This document shows, piece after piece, positions 44,100 through 57,519 of a stretch of 64,000 bases of DNA (the stretch's first letter is position 1; each line of letters begins with the position of its first letter). The stretch spans positions 2,294,001 to 2,358,000 of the forward strand of contig JASJZH010000005.1 in the NCBI GenBank assembly GCA_037178975.1, written 5' to 3'. Under the pieces are notes generated by a model. That model saw nothing but the letters and a program-made list of their open reading frames with translations, did not search any database and had not been told where the DNA came from. The position numbers and the translations under genes were made by a program. The stretch is from Oscheius tipulae (taxonomy: Eukaryota > Nematoda > Chromadorea > Rhabditida > Rhabditidae).

Positions 44100-47000
44100 T
44101 CAGACAGCCTAGCATCCTGTAGTTTGATGAAGTGAAGTTCTTTTATTGAAACTTCCAATTGAAAGCACTCTTGAAACATTGTAATTTGCTTTCTGGTACA
44201 ATTTAAAATTTTTTGTAGGAAAATACTTTGGCTTTCGACAGACAATTAGAGAGAGACCGAAAGGCAGGGACAGAGAGATAAGGAGAGACAGAGAGACAGA
44301 GGCAGAGGTAGGGCCAATGATTAATACTTTTGCCGCGAAATATAAAGTGGTCTACAAAGAATTTATTCTAAGATAATCACGGCTCCACATGCTGCAAACT
44401 GTTGTCAGTTCCAAAGTAAACAGTGTCGACGTCGTTTTGGTTTATTAAGAGATTCTACCGCAAATCTCTAAAGCTTAATAAAAGAACTGTCGCTTGGGAA
44501 CTCACTTGCTCCAGCTGTATGAGTGCCATCTCTCAAAATACTCATCGGTTCAGAGTCTTATTCCGTAGACACAGCTACTAAACGTTGGAAAAAAAGTATG
44601 TAAAATGATCACTTACCTCTCTGAAAGTCGTTTCATCATTGAAATAAAACAAGAGGTTTTTTTTCCTGATAGTTTCCTGTTCCGTCTCAAAAAATATTGT
44701 ACACTTTTAGTTTATCCCTTTCTGATTATATATGTAGTAGAAAATCTCCCAAGCTCATAGGAAAAGTGTCCACAAAACTCTCAAATTTCAATTCTTCAGA
44801 CCCCTGGATCTACAATGGAGACCCTCCATCTCTTTCTATTTACTAAGGGGTCATTGCTCTTCACGCCCGGATTACCTTTCCCAGATTTCAGGCTCTTTGT
44901 TGGTGCTGGAAGCTAGAATTTCCGGACTTCCTGTCCCATTCCCATAATCCAGGACAATTTTACGAAAGATGGCGACATTTTCCTCCTAATCCCCAATGAG
45001 GAACGACGAACAAAGCGGACAGATTCTTACCAATTCGGGACATTAGTCAACCAAGAAGAAGAAGGGAACATTGCCTCATTTTTCAGGCGCCTAATCCAGG
45101 GGTTTCATGTTCGAGGCCGTTCATAGTACCGATAGAGTATGGGGACACTCTCTCTGTCTCTGTCATCGAAACTAATAGAAAACTTTGTGAGTTCAAGCTC
45201 ATTCGCCGAAAAACTAAACTTTCATTTACCTGATGTGATCGCCTCCGTTTTTATGCGAATAAATGTTACTGCTTCTTTCCTCGAAACACTGTAGCGACGC
45301 CACTACTGAATGATTACATGTTTCGCCGCTTGGGTAAAAGAGCCAACCAAAATGATACGTACTTGTGTTCTGGCAGTAAATGAATTGTTAGGAACGGTAT
45401 CATTCGTACTAACGTCTGCATCATTGCACTTCTTACTTTAGGATCAACTTAAAGCAAAACTGTCACTACTGTCCGGGGACTGGGTTTGTCTCTCTTTGTC
45501 TCTCTATATCCCTGTCTCTCGGTCTCTCTGTCTCTAACTCTACCCACTTTGCATAATCCTCTCACTCTCTCAATTACTCCGGAAACGGCCAGTTATTTAT
45601 TGCTCAGTGTCCGGTGGCTGCTGCTGCTGGCCAGACATATCTCGCCACCTGACCCCCTGTTCCAATGCAACAGAAGATTGTTGCGACTTCTTGACCCCAC
45701 ACAGCTGTTCTTCCTGGGACCGGTGTTTTATTGCCATTATTCTGAGGGGAGGCTTGTACTTTTGGATCCCAAACTATTTTGGGTTTCCCAGATCTATCTA
45801 ACTTGAGAATCTCCTAAGAATTTCCTTACATGAAATCAACTAAGTATTCCTCCATAATTCTCAGTTTTAGCAGCTTCTGAACCGGAACAGTTTTATCTCC
45901 CTTTCCGTCCCTTTTGAGCCCCCGAGACCCTCGGATTCACCCCCCGTGGCGAGGATTAGGTTTCACGCGCAGCCTTGAGAAAAACCTTGTCCCTTTTGAC
46001 TCGCATGCTCGGGTGAAGTAAGCCTAGGCGACAGCAGTATTTCCTTTTCTTGGGTAATTTCTTGCCACTTTTGAAGTTACAGTTTTTTGTGTTTCACGAA
46101 CCTGCTATAAACTTGAGGCTATTGAACAGCTCAATGGTTTTACCTCATCTTTCTTCAGTTGTTCCCAGTTTCCATCTTCACACTAGAGATGTCTAACCGT
46201 TTACTCTCTATTTTGTTTTGTTTTCACTGCCGGTACTAGTGTGTAGTATTTTAGTGAAGCAACTTCAGTCTGGATGAAAGCTTCCAAAAAAAGAAGAATG
46301 TGTTCAAACATCCTCATTGGTTCCGACTGTCTCCTATACAACGATCTGCTCTTATAGCTACCCTTCCGAGCTTGTCTGTTCGATTGATTGTCTTTGCCAC
46401 CTTGTAAAGCTCCACCTTTTCTTGAAGACATTTGTCCTCGTCCTGTCTTTAAACCAAATATGTCCCACTGAATTTTAGTATTGTCTGACTAACAATCAGA
46501 TACAATAGTTTCGCGCTCATGAATTCCAAAAATATCCAACCATGCCCTTTCCTCTCACAGCTGTTTCGTTTTTTCTACCCTCTTTCGGACACTCTGCGCT
46601 CTGCAAAGACGGCGTAATTGGTAGGAATGGGGTGGACCCAGAGAGGCCCACACCTTTTCATTTTATTCCCTCAGCTCCACGTTTACGCACTTTGCTCATT
46701 TTACTCGCTTGGATACTCCAAATCCCTAGAGGGTCGTAGTTACTGGAGCTCTGGTCCCTTTGTTACATCCCACCCGTATCTTCTTGGCTGGTTGAGAAGA
46801 AAAAAAACGAGAAACGTTTGTGTTTCACTCGCTTTGGTTATACAGGATACATCTGTTTCCGTTGTTCGATTGTCTTGTCAAAGTTTGAACTGTTTGTGCT
46901 TCGAATTTCTGTTATACTTCTCCATTTTTTCGATTTCAACTGTGAGGCAAACTTATAGGACACGCAACTTTCTTAATGCTGCATTTCGAATATCTTTAGT

Positions 47001-49257
47001 GAACTATTTTGCTTCAGACCAGTTCCATGAGCCATGCAAATTTGTGACCAAACTTGTACTCAAGATTTGATCGCGAAATAGTTTTGTTTCAACGAGCGTA
47101 TGAAAGAAACTAGATGTTTATGTATGATCGGCTTTTGCAGATTCCAATTTCAAAAACCATCGTTCTGAGTAACTTGTTTTTGAATTTTATCAAATCTTCA
47201 CCAAATCTTCTCAAGCAAACTTTTTGGTCTGTCCACACAACTTTCCTAGTTCAGTTACAATGCTCTCTTCATTTACTTTTTTTCTGGTTTCAACTGTCTG
47301 ATAACTGGTTTTTTTTTCACTTTTCGTCGAGCTGTGCAAACTCTCTTCATTGACTCACCCTGGATTAGGTCAATTCCCCCAACTGACAACGTAATTAGCG
47401 CCATTCGGCCCTGGCTCACCTACCCAAATTCGGTGGGATGAACAGGCAAATTAGCGGTGTCGTCTTTCGTGGGGCCGAGGACAGAGTTCCTCCCGCTAAT
47501 TTGTCCCAATGTTCAAGGGCGAAAAGCACTTTTTTGTTTTCCTTCAGGATACCTTTTATAATAAGCAAGTTTGGCTGATTTCCCATTGGGACTCGTGACA
47601 GGTAGATATTGTTCCAGTCGGACTACCCTGACAGGAGCAACGTTCTCCTAAAGACGAATCTCTAAAACTTTTTTAGCACAAAGTAACTCACTAACTACCA
47701 ATAATGGTTTCACATACACATACGCAAACTTTTAGGCATCTCTACTATCTAAAGCGCGATGGTTTCTGTGGCGGACTCTTTTATTTGTTTGTTTGTTTGT
47801 GACACAGCCGCCAATGCAAAAAGTGGTTGGTTTAAAACTAGATACGAGTAATATTTGAGGGGAATTTAAAAATGGATTTTTGTTTTATAGCATTGGGAAC
47901 ATTTTTGGGGTTATAGTTCGTTTTCCAACTCTTCTTCCGTCATCAAATCTTCCGTTTATCAAATCATTTCACATTTCCCCTATTCACCGTAAAAGTAAAA
48001 CATGAAACTTTTCATTTCTCCCTTTCCACGGAAAAGAATTCCCAGTGATTCTCTTCTATTTCACTACTAAGAGGTGTACTTTTCAAGTTCCATATTTTTC
48101 ACTTCTCAAAAGACTTTTTGAGCATTCGTAAAAGGTTACAGTCAAATTGGTCTCGTGTTGCTGTATGGTATTTTTTTTTATTAGCAGCTCAACCCGCAGT
48201 TTCCATAGGCATTATATGAAAAATTGGGGATAGACAAGTACATACAGATTTTTCAAACCGAATCAGTGTTTTTAATTACCAGCATTCCTGTTAAAGTAAT
48301 GTTCTCCCATAAACCAACTCCTCGGCATTTTTGTTCTGTTCGTTCTTTTCTTTGTCATCCTCTGCCGCGCTCTCACAGCTGACAGACTCTCCCTGAATCA
48401 TTTATGACACACTTTTTCTCGCCTGCCACAATAACCACTCTTTTCTGTTCTGTCTTTGTGGGGTTCCGAGGGTGGAAAACAATAATTTGTTGTGAAATTG
48501 GGTTACTTGTACGGATTCGCTGAAAGGTTTTTGTCATCCAGCCATTTTTTCTAGATTGTACTGGTATTACGTCTTTTTGGCTTGGATTGTATTGAGAGCG
48601 AAAATGTTTGTACCAAAGGAGGAGAACAATAGTCCGATTGTTCTAAAAGCAGTATTCCTTATTTTATAGAGACCGTGAAGCGAAAAAGTTTTAGTAATCT
48701 GAATTTTGGCGAGAGCTCAAACCCACGTTATTGGTATATATCAGCTCTCGTTTTTCATTCTTCAGAATCTGTCTTCTTCATAGCTGCTTCCCTCACTGAG
48801 ACATTTTTCATTCATGTTCGTGCTTTCCCAATTGACCACTAGTCTGAAAGACTTTCAGTTCTTGTTTATAAATAATAACGTGTTCTACTTTTCTGAATGT
48901 TTCTAACACGATACGTTGATGAAATTGTTTCGAGCTACTTCCTGAACTAAATGCTTCTGCCGCGGTAACAGTACATACCCGCAAGCTGAAACATTTATAG
49001 ATTTTACTAGTTCCCCTCTTTTCTTCTCAACAGGTTACCGCAACCTTTCCAATTCCCCATCTTTTGACTAAATAAAAAAAGACTTTTTCTACCTCACTTT
49101 TGCTTCAAATCTTTCTAATTCTTGCTCTTTCGATCCTGATTCTTGACTAACTCAGTTCCAATCATCTTTTTTCCTCGAATCCAAACCCTCTCACCCTCTC
49201 TCTGTCTCATTTTGCCCTCGTCCCCAAAATGGCTAGATTTCAGTTCATGTACCCGAG
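44100..49257. other. Gene-poor, repeat-containing stretch
   Basis: About 5 kb without a gene I can support. It holds AGAGACAG microsatellite runs (44250-44310 and 45480-45535), a dispersed repeat at 47574-47830 and many short AT-rich frames. Frames at 46542-47070 (plus) and 46201-46431 (minus) lack motifs. It may contain distant regulatory DNA of the carboxypeptidase gene. Confidence 0.5.
47574..47830 (+). repeat. Dispersed repeat with GCGCGATGG and GTTTGTTT words
   Basis: Carries ACAGGTAGATATTGTTCCAG and CTGACAGGAGCAA (shared with 19885-19945). It then has TCTACTATCTAAAGCGCGAT, GGTTTCTGTGGCGGACTC and (GTTT)n, shared with inverted copies near 56945-57010 and 61360-61425. No coding potential. 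The copies keep one end in common, suggesting a small transposon family. Confidence 0.6.
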
Positions 49258-52200
49258 ATGAAGCCCCCATCTTTTCTTCTTTTATTCAGTTTCAGTCTAC
49301 TTGCATCCGGATTCGTGTATTCTCAAGAAGCTCAAGATGGTGTGCAAAAGGAACAGCAGGAGAAGGAGCTGACGGCTCAGGATGTGGAGAGGGTGGGTTT
49401 TTTTCTGTATAAAAGATGAAGCTTGTATCAAAAAGGTTCAAGGCCTTCTTGCTTTGAATGTTTGGTGAAACATTTTGCTCGACAAAGTCTGGTCACCTAG
49501 CGAAATGTTTCACCATAGTGCTGTTACGGGAGTTTTGTAAAACTTTTTAGCTACAAAACAAGTGTTGATTAAAATAGTCGAGACATTATGGGGATGATCT
49601 TAGGACTGTTTCTGAGCTCTACTTGAGTGGATTCTGGGAATTTGGTAATATGTTTTTAACATTGAGAAACTGGGATTTTGCGATGAAAATAACAAAAGCG
49701 GATACAGGGACAAGACGAGTGCTGGAATGGCGCCCTTGGAAGACCAACAGGCCGAGCAAAATCTAGATGGAGTGGCTATTTCATAGGCAAAATGGAACAA
49801 AATTGGATGGGTGTGGCTAGAGAAGATCGAGCCCAATGCATACAATACGTTTCAAGATTTAGTGAAACACTTTTTAGGAAAAGAAGAAATCAGAGAGCAA
49901 AATCAAACCTTACCGACACATTTGTCACAAGGATTCCGTGAAACGTGTTAGGCCCAAAACCAGTGTGACTGAAAAATGTGATCGGGACGTTTATGGTGAT
50001 GACTCCAGAACTGTTTCAAAACTTTAATGCAGTAGATTTATATTTTGGAATTCGGATGATATATTTTTTCCACCAAAACTAACATAAGTCTTTCCAGGAC
50101 CTCATCTACGAATTCGAGAGAGACGGAGAGATCAGGACCCGAGATGAGATGATCAAGACTGTTGGACCATTTGTGGACCCGTTCATCTATCGACACATGA
50201 ACTATACGGTCATGACTGACTATATCGAGGTGGGTTGGGTATGGAAAGTCAAACTGTAAACGTTGTAAATAAAATTCGACTTTATTTGGGTCCAGTTTGC
50301 TTATACCAAATCTATGAACTATGCCTAGAACGAAAAAATTCGGTGATCTTGTTTTCGACAAGCAAGAAGGTGAATCCAAAATTTGTAGTTTGATTTGTGT
50401 AACAAAGTTTTAGATATACCCAGTAGTTTACTCCTGGCTTTTACCTTACCTTAGCAACTTGAATTATACATTTTTTAGTACTGCAAATTTTCAAAACACT
50501 TCGCCAATCTGATTTTTTATTCAGGAGCTCTGCGCCCAGTTCCCCAATCTGACCAGCATGTACTCCATCGGCAGGTCTGTTCAAGGAAGAGAACTCTGGG
50601 TCATGGTCATCTCCAAATACCCGGAACGACATCAAACCGGCGTGCCCGAGTTCAAGTATGTCGCCAATATGCATGGGAATGAGGTAAGTGAACCATTTTT
50701 GTTTCACTGGCTTCCTATTGGCAGGAAATATACAGAAAATTACTAGACGGAACGGCTGCCTTGAAAAAATCACAATTTTGGGAGACTACAAATTTCCACT
50801 GTTTGTTGTTTGTTCAACTGAAGTTTCTTTCTCAAGACAGAGAGAGCATAATTTGAGCTGCATGACATGCATGTTCTTGGCTGCGTATCGAAGATTTGGA
50901 TTGGATAAGTTAGTGTGCAGCCGAAATCCCCAGGCGGGCCCATTTGAAAAGTGCTCTCTTTTTTTTCAGAGAAGACTATATTAGGCACCGTAAAACATTG
51001 AGAACACTTATGCACACAATGTCCAAAATATTAGCACTTTTTTATTTCATTCTCCACCTAAGATGTAGCAAAACAATATAACCAGAGTACTTTTTCTAGC
51101 AATCAAAGAATTGACAGACACAACTCTAAAATTTCGAAATATTCGAGAGGACTCAAAATTCCAGGTGACCGGTCGAGTTTTCCTCCTTAGCCTGGCCTGG
51201 ACGCTGTTGAACAACTACGACACGAACAAATGGATGAGGAATATAGTCGACACTACGAGAATACATCTGCTGTTCTCGATGAATCCGGACGGGTTGGTAC
51301 TTTTTTTTTAAACAGTGAATTACGTGTTCCGTTCGACCGAGTGTCTTTCCTCTAAAAAGTAAATCCTTGAGATAGTACTAAAACATTTCCCCTTTGACAA
51401 AGAGCTTTCTCTGTGATTGTTTTTTTCTCATACTGTGCAAGCATCAGATCTTCCCGAAGGTCCACATGCTTTATTGAAAACTTGGAACACCGGACATGCC
51501 AACAGCCGTATTCTCAAAAAAGGTGCCTGTCTTATGGAAGTATTGAAACGATTGTCTTTCTCACGGTTTTTTCTCCGTAGGAGCATGGAATCAGATGGTC
51601 GGATATTCCCGAAACCGCTGTCGGCTATAGAAAACTCGACACCCAGTTGTAAGCTTGGAAATATGATACAATAGATATGTGCCTTAACCGAATAGAGAGA
51701 TATTTGGTACTTTTACGCCTTTAGGGCGCCAAAATTTTTGTCTTCCGGAATCAACTCTAAATGATCTCCAAACACATTTTAGGGATTTTCTACAACCTTT
51801 TACCATTTAGCAACTTGTGATATATCCAGAATGCATACCGATTCATTCAGAAGCAAGAGGCTAGATCCATTTCCCCCAGGGTTAGTGGGGCTACGTAGCA
51901 GATTCCTTGCCACAGCTTATGTCTCTTCCTTTATGACCTGAGTGTCTAAACAGTCGAACTTCAGAGTCGATTTCGGAAGACCTTTACATAGAAAAATAGT
52001 AGTAACGAACCCTATGAGAAATTGGAGTCTTTGTACATGTATGTAGGCAAAATACTATTAGTTGCTACGATTGGCTATTTCCTAACAAAAGTAAAAGAAA
52101 GCCTCAACTCATACTTTGAGCATGAAACAGAAAGTTCAAACTTTCAGATACGAGATCTCTGTGGAAGGAGACGATTCCGGTGTTCGCGGACGTGGAAATG

Positions 52201-55200
52201 GGATGGGGAAAGACTTGAACAGGAACTTTCCGTCCAGGTATCCTGTTTTTAGCCGCCAAAAATGGAAAAGAACCTTCAGGTACCCCAACTTCTTCCCCTC
52301 GAGTGAATTACAGCCGGAGACCGTTGCCATAATGAACTGGAGCAAGAAGATACCCTTCGTCCTATCGGCCAACTTGCATGGAGGAACAACGTTGGGTAAG
52401 CTGGTTTTGTGGAAAATCACGAGTTGTAACAGATGGGACATACCATTGTAAGGCATACAAATTAGGTGAAATACAAAAAAAGTGGGAACTCGGATCTGAA
52501 CCCCGACTCCCTCCGTATAGTAGAGTAACTATTTTTGGTAATCAGCTAATCGCCCTAGTGCAATTTTGTTATAGGTCGAAAGTATAAGAATTACATGAAA
52601 CATGAAAATAGAAAAAACTAGAAATGGAGCACTGAGTAAGAGTTTTTGTTGTGGTAACCGTTCAATAAAAAGATTGAAAGTCTTCTCATGAAAATATCTT
52701 AATTCAGTGCAACACGGTACATCCAAAAAAAACTTGAAACTAACCAAATGAGCGGGACTGGAATCCAATTTTTTGTAGTGGAATAGTGGTCATTGAGTGT
52801 GGGTGCAATTGCAGAGCTCTGACAAAATCACATGAATTCAGTGAAGCACAAAACATTGAAACTGTTAGAGTGGGGTGAACAACGCTGGGAGAGAATGGTA
52901 GAACAGCGCAATGTGTAGTTTTCCCAAATTGGCCATATATGGAGACTGAAAGAGAAGCCCAGAAAAAATAAGAACTGATTGAAACAGGAAAAACGAATGA
53001 GTGTCACACTTTTCTTTCTTGTAATACAACTGTAAAACTTTCGCAGATCGACGATATACGACTTTAGTGAAAAACAAATTTTTGCTTATGAACTACTCTG
53101 CATAATACAGGATAATCTTTGAAGCATAGAACACATAATTAATACCTATGAAATATTATTTTCATCGTTGAATCTTTTGTGCATCGTTGTAGCCATATAG
53201 TCGAAAAAGGGCTACGACGTAGTTGGTGCGTTGAGTATCTGGCGACTGATTGTATATTGCTACCTTTTAATTATTTTTGCTTTCAAAGGAAGTTGCAAAA
53301 CATTCAAACAAAGTTAGGAAACACCTAAACTCTACTATTAAAGTGCTATGGTATTCGTCCGTGCGTCACTACGAGAAGAAAGTTGGCAAGACATTGCATG
53401 TCAAGAATTAAGTTGTCAAGTCAGCTTTTGGGCAAACTTGAGAACTTAGTCTGTTGTCAATGCCAAGTCAAGATTTCGTAGGCGGCTGGTACGATTCAAA
53501 AAGACACCGGGCATGACCCAAGCCAAAAACTTCCAGTGAACTACCCCTACGATGACTTCCCAACTCGAAACAGGGATCGACGGTATTCTCCCTCTCCGGA
53601 CAATGGTCTCTTCGTTCGGCTGGCCTATTCCTATGCCAGAACACACGACCGGATGTGGAAGAAGGTGAGTGTAAATAAGAAATTGAATGAGTACGTATTT
53701 CAGGGTCCCAGGTGTATGAAAGATGAATACAATGTGGCTACAGATCCTCAGAAGGGAATAGTCAATGGAGCGGATTGGTGGGTTTTAACGAATGCGTATT
53801 GATAAATGAGAGCAGTTGCTGTTGTTTTCAGGTTCCACCTGTGATTCTTTTTAGTTTCTGTATCCACGTAAAAAAACAATATAAGCAAGGTTCGAAACAT
53901 ACAATATCTTTTTTGATACCTCATCTGATGTCCCAATATCGACTTCTGACCATGTGGCACACAACAGAATAGACAAACATTTTCCAAAGTTCTAGATACA
54001 TATGTTTTGGGGAACTTATGAATTTATTATGGTTCACTGTGTACAAGAGGATAACAGTTCAGCGACAGATCCACAGAAGAGTTTTCACAATGGGGCAAAT
54101 ACAGATTGAAATGAACTACTACGAAGTATTGTTTTGTTTGAAACTCTTCCTTATATAGACTGTCCGTGAAACAATAAAGTTAGTTGTTCAGTCGAAAGGT
54201 TTAGATAGTTTCAGGACTTTTTGGTTTTGACTGACCCTCTCTCTATATCCAACAGTCATTTACGGTTGGAAATCACGCTAAAGCAAGAATTAGGGTTGGG
54301 AAATGGCGGACTAGTGTAAACTAAAGAATTTACATATCCCATACCTTACCACCAGTTTTCAATTTTCTTTATTTTACAATTTTCTTTATTTTTACAAACT
54401 GTGCGCTCGCTTCTTCAAGCACTCTCTAGTGGCCTACCATCGCCGTCGCCGTTTGTGGAAAGAAGAAATTCCGGTCCCAGCACTGCGACACAGAGGGATC
54501 GTCACGTCAACACCCATGGCGCGAAGCCAACTCAACGTCTGGCGGGATCGTGCGAGGAATGAGGAGGCATGGACGAGGAAAAATGGCCGAGATGGAAGGA
54601 GATCAGCGACGAGCTCTAGGGAGACCGTGCATGAGATGGGAAGATGAGCTGAAGAAAGCCTGTGGTCGCCTCGGACGAACTTCAATCACGTGGATGCGAT
54701 AGACAATAGAGAGAGGCGAAGAGCGAGTTCGCGCTATGGGAGCGGCAAGGGAGCCCTGACATGATAGCAACCCCTGGATTCCGACAATAAATTGTAAATT
54801 GTAAATTGTAAATTACCACCAGGGTGAAACACAAAAGATGTGTAGAGCACTGAGCTAAAATTTTGGTTTTATGTGCGCAGGATTGAGTCAAAACTAAAAG
54901 TTTCTGCATACATATCAATTTGGTGAAACACAAAAGGTGTGAACATCACCAGGATAAAATCATTGATTTTCCTCATGAATTATAAAACAATGCTAGTCAA
55001 TATCCCAGTGATATGTGAATAATTTGGTAAACTTAGAGAACCCGATAAAAACAAAAGTATTCTAAAGCCACATACTCTTTTCTGGAAGGGAATACCATAT
55101 CCAGGGAACATAATCTCACCAAAAAATGGGTGATAACCAATCCTTTTCAGGTACATAGTCGCTGGAGGCATGCAGGATTGGATTTATCTCAACACGATGG

Positions 55201-56520
55201 CTTTCGAGGTACCCTTTCCCTACTATTCTGTCCCTCCAAAGCCATTCTTATGATCCAATCATTGATTTTACGGCTCCAGTATGCCCTGCAAAGCTGTAGA
55301 GATTTCAAGTCTCTACAGTTTTCCAGAACATGCCATGCCTAGAGAATGAGCTCTTGACTCTAAAAACGCCTATTTTTAGGTGACAGTGGAGATCAGCTGT
55401 GTCAAATTCCCCGAAACTCGGGATCTCCGGTGGCTTTGGAACGAGAACAAGTACTCAATCATGCATTTTATTGAGCAGACCCACTAGTAAGTGAGCTTTT
55501 CTCGAAAAGAGACAAAAATTTAGTGCAATCCATGGCCGGATCGTCGATGTACAGACGGGGGAGGGAATTGTGAATGCTACTGTTGGACTGGACAGTGGAA
55601 AGATTGTTGTCAGCTATGGTGATGGGGAATTCTGGAGGCTGGTCAATTTGGGTACTTTTGAGGTAAGCGAAGACGTTTCCGGGTCAGGAACATTGCGCGT
55701 GTATGAGTGTCCTCGGGCACGACTTTTGTAGTTGGGTCCCGCGACGAACTTCCCTAAAAATCAATCTTTCGCATTTTTCAGTGCTTTACACATATTTTCA
55801 TGATTTCTAAGTTTCTGAGGTAGTTTTCGGCTCAGCGTCGAAAACTACCTCAGAAACGTCTACTTCGACGTCAATCGTCAACCTATTTTAAAGATGAACC
55901 ATGTTCTCTTGGGGGCGGTAGACTAAATTATTTCATTGTATTGTACTCTTTACATTCTTGGATACTTTATGCTAAGTTTGAAACGAACAAAAAAAAATGG
56001 AAGATTGGGAAGCACTAAAGCTGGACACCAAGCGACAGCGAGTTTTGAACAAAGAAAACTGGAATTATGCTTAGGATAATGATATAATGAGAGACATTGT
56101 TTTTTGATTTCGACGTTTCTCTATATGATTCCAAAAAAAGGATGCATAACAATCCGCGACTCTTCTTGACTTCTTCCAACTTTCCAATAGCCCAAACCCT
56201 CACATTTTAGGTCACCTTCGACCACCCGGACTACATTCCCAAGACCCAAAGAATCACGGTGATCAGACAGAGACGATCCCCGGAAATCACTGTCTCTCTC
56301 CAAAGAGCCAAGCCTCTGACTACCACACCTCTTGCTCCAACTGAATTGGTAAGTAACCTACCCAAAAGCGAGAAAAATTATATTTCAGGTCCGAAGACCT
56401 ACTCTCAATCCTCGATTTGTTTCTGCTCCGACTGAGGAAGTTTCGGAGACTACTACAAAACCTTCCAGGATCCCTTGTCACTTTATCATCTTGCCGATTT
56501 CACTTATTTCCGTCTTTTAG
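49258..56520 (+). CDS. Secreted metallocarboxypeptidase, M14 N/E (CPD/CPE/CPM-like)
   Basis: Zinc carboxypeptidase that removes C-terminal basic residues from peptides in the secretory pathway or at the cell surface. Thirteen exons join in phase to 511 residues: 49258-49392, 50098-50229, 50525-50683, 51165-51292, 52148-52237, 52280-52395, 53537-53664, 53704-53777, 55151-55208, 55380-55486, 55524-55662, 56211-56348, 56389-56520. Signal peptide: [20 protein letters not shown]. Catalytic parts are intact: zinc ligands in NMHGNE and [15 protein letters not shown] arginine, [21 protein letters not shown] and VTVEISC with the general-base Glu. A transthyretin-like domain follows ([20 protein letters not shown]). 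A Thr/Pro-rich tail and short hydrophobic end ([12 protein letters not shown]) could be a GPI or tail-anchor signal. Introns reach 1.4 kb, far longer than elsewhere here, and hold repeats and a retrotransposon end. Confidence 0.9.
54430..54825 (+). mobile_element. Non-LTR retrotransposon 3' end (RTE/CR1-like)
   Basis: Inserted in the intron of the carboxypeptidase gene. One frame reads [20 protein letters not shown] and RTSITWMR, like the C-terminal end of RTE-type reverse transcriptases (GRP..RW.DEL..). It continues to [13 protein letters not shown] and stops. The 3' tail is AATAAATTGTAAATTGTAAA, a short tandem repeat typical of this class. The upstream open frame is broken, so it is a 5'-truncated copy. 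The tail is shared with 14730-14809. Confidence 0.75.
55811..55857. repeat. Perfect 19 bp inverted repeat (hairpin)
   Basis: GTTTCTGAGGTAGTTTTCG (55811-55829) and its exact reverse complement (55839-55857) flank a 9-base loop. It lies in the carboxypeptidase intron between 55662 and 56211. Confidence 0.9.
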
Positions 56521-57519
56521 TGGAGCCATAAACTGCCAGTCTCAACTACCAGTGATTATATTGCCAAAAAGTACTGTTAACTGTGTCAACTTTATGTATA
56601 AGTTCTTGCCATACTTGAGTGCTTATGAATTTGAGGAAAGGGTTTTTGTGTTCCATGCCCTGAATAAGACCAGGGTCAATGGAAAACAGCACTGGGTGAA
56701 GCGGTGTCAAAGGAAATTCAATTTTTGTGTTTGCCTTGAAAGTGCTTCAATTACAGTTATGGTTCTCGTAACAGTTTAGGATCAGCTGTGCCTTCCTTTT
56801 GCATTGGCGACTGCGCCGCTTCATAGTTCCAGCGGCTTCATTGGGACAAAAGCCGAGACCTAGAGCGCACCCAAAATTGACTTGACACCCAATTTAAGTA
56901 ATAACTGTTTATGAACAACAAAACCTCAGGATAGCATAGTTGGCTCGTTTCTGTTTCGTGGCTTCGCCACAGAAACCATCGTGCTTTAGATAGTAGAGTT
57001 TTTCAATGCATATGTCTAGAACACGGAGTTTGGAAGTGTCTCAAATTCATAATTTCTCGTTGGATAGGAATATTCGCCCTCGTATCATTTTTGTACTTAC
57101 TTACTTATCTTAATTGAATGCTTGTGAATAAGAGAAAAGCAAATTTGCAATCCCGATCTCCGAAAAAAACTATTTCTAAAAGCAAATATACGCAAAATTT
57201 ATTTAGTGAATGCAAATATGCGCCCGCTAAATAAACTACACCTTCCTACTACTACTAGCGCCGAAATACACTTTTCTATACCTAAACTGTACAAAAGTTT
57301 GAAATCAGACTTATTCTGCATCCACCAGAGCAAATCTTCCCTAGGCTTGCATATACAGTCCCTGAAACATGCATATTTCCAAGGAAAGTTACGCAAAATT
57401 TTCCACTTTTCTTTCATCTGACTATCAAAATTACATTCTCCCAGCTTTTCTTATTCTTTCCACGAAACAAACTTCTTTTCAAAACAAGCACTCAATAGTT
57501 CCTCGTATAATAGCTCTCC
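56521..57519. other. Intergenic with dispersed-repeat end
   Basis: Downstream of the carboxypeptidase. At 56945-57010 lies an inverted copy of the GCGCGATGG repeat end, flanked by a CGTGGCTTCGCCACAG palindrome. No gene seen. Confidence 0.5.

Noticed and set aside
57206-57421. Frame resembling a short protein
   Set aside because: AT-rich, overlaps an equally long antisense frame, no motifs.
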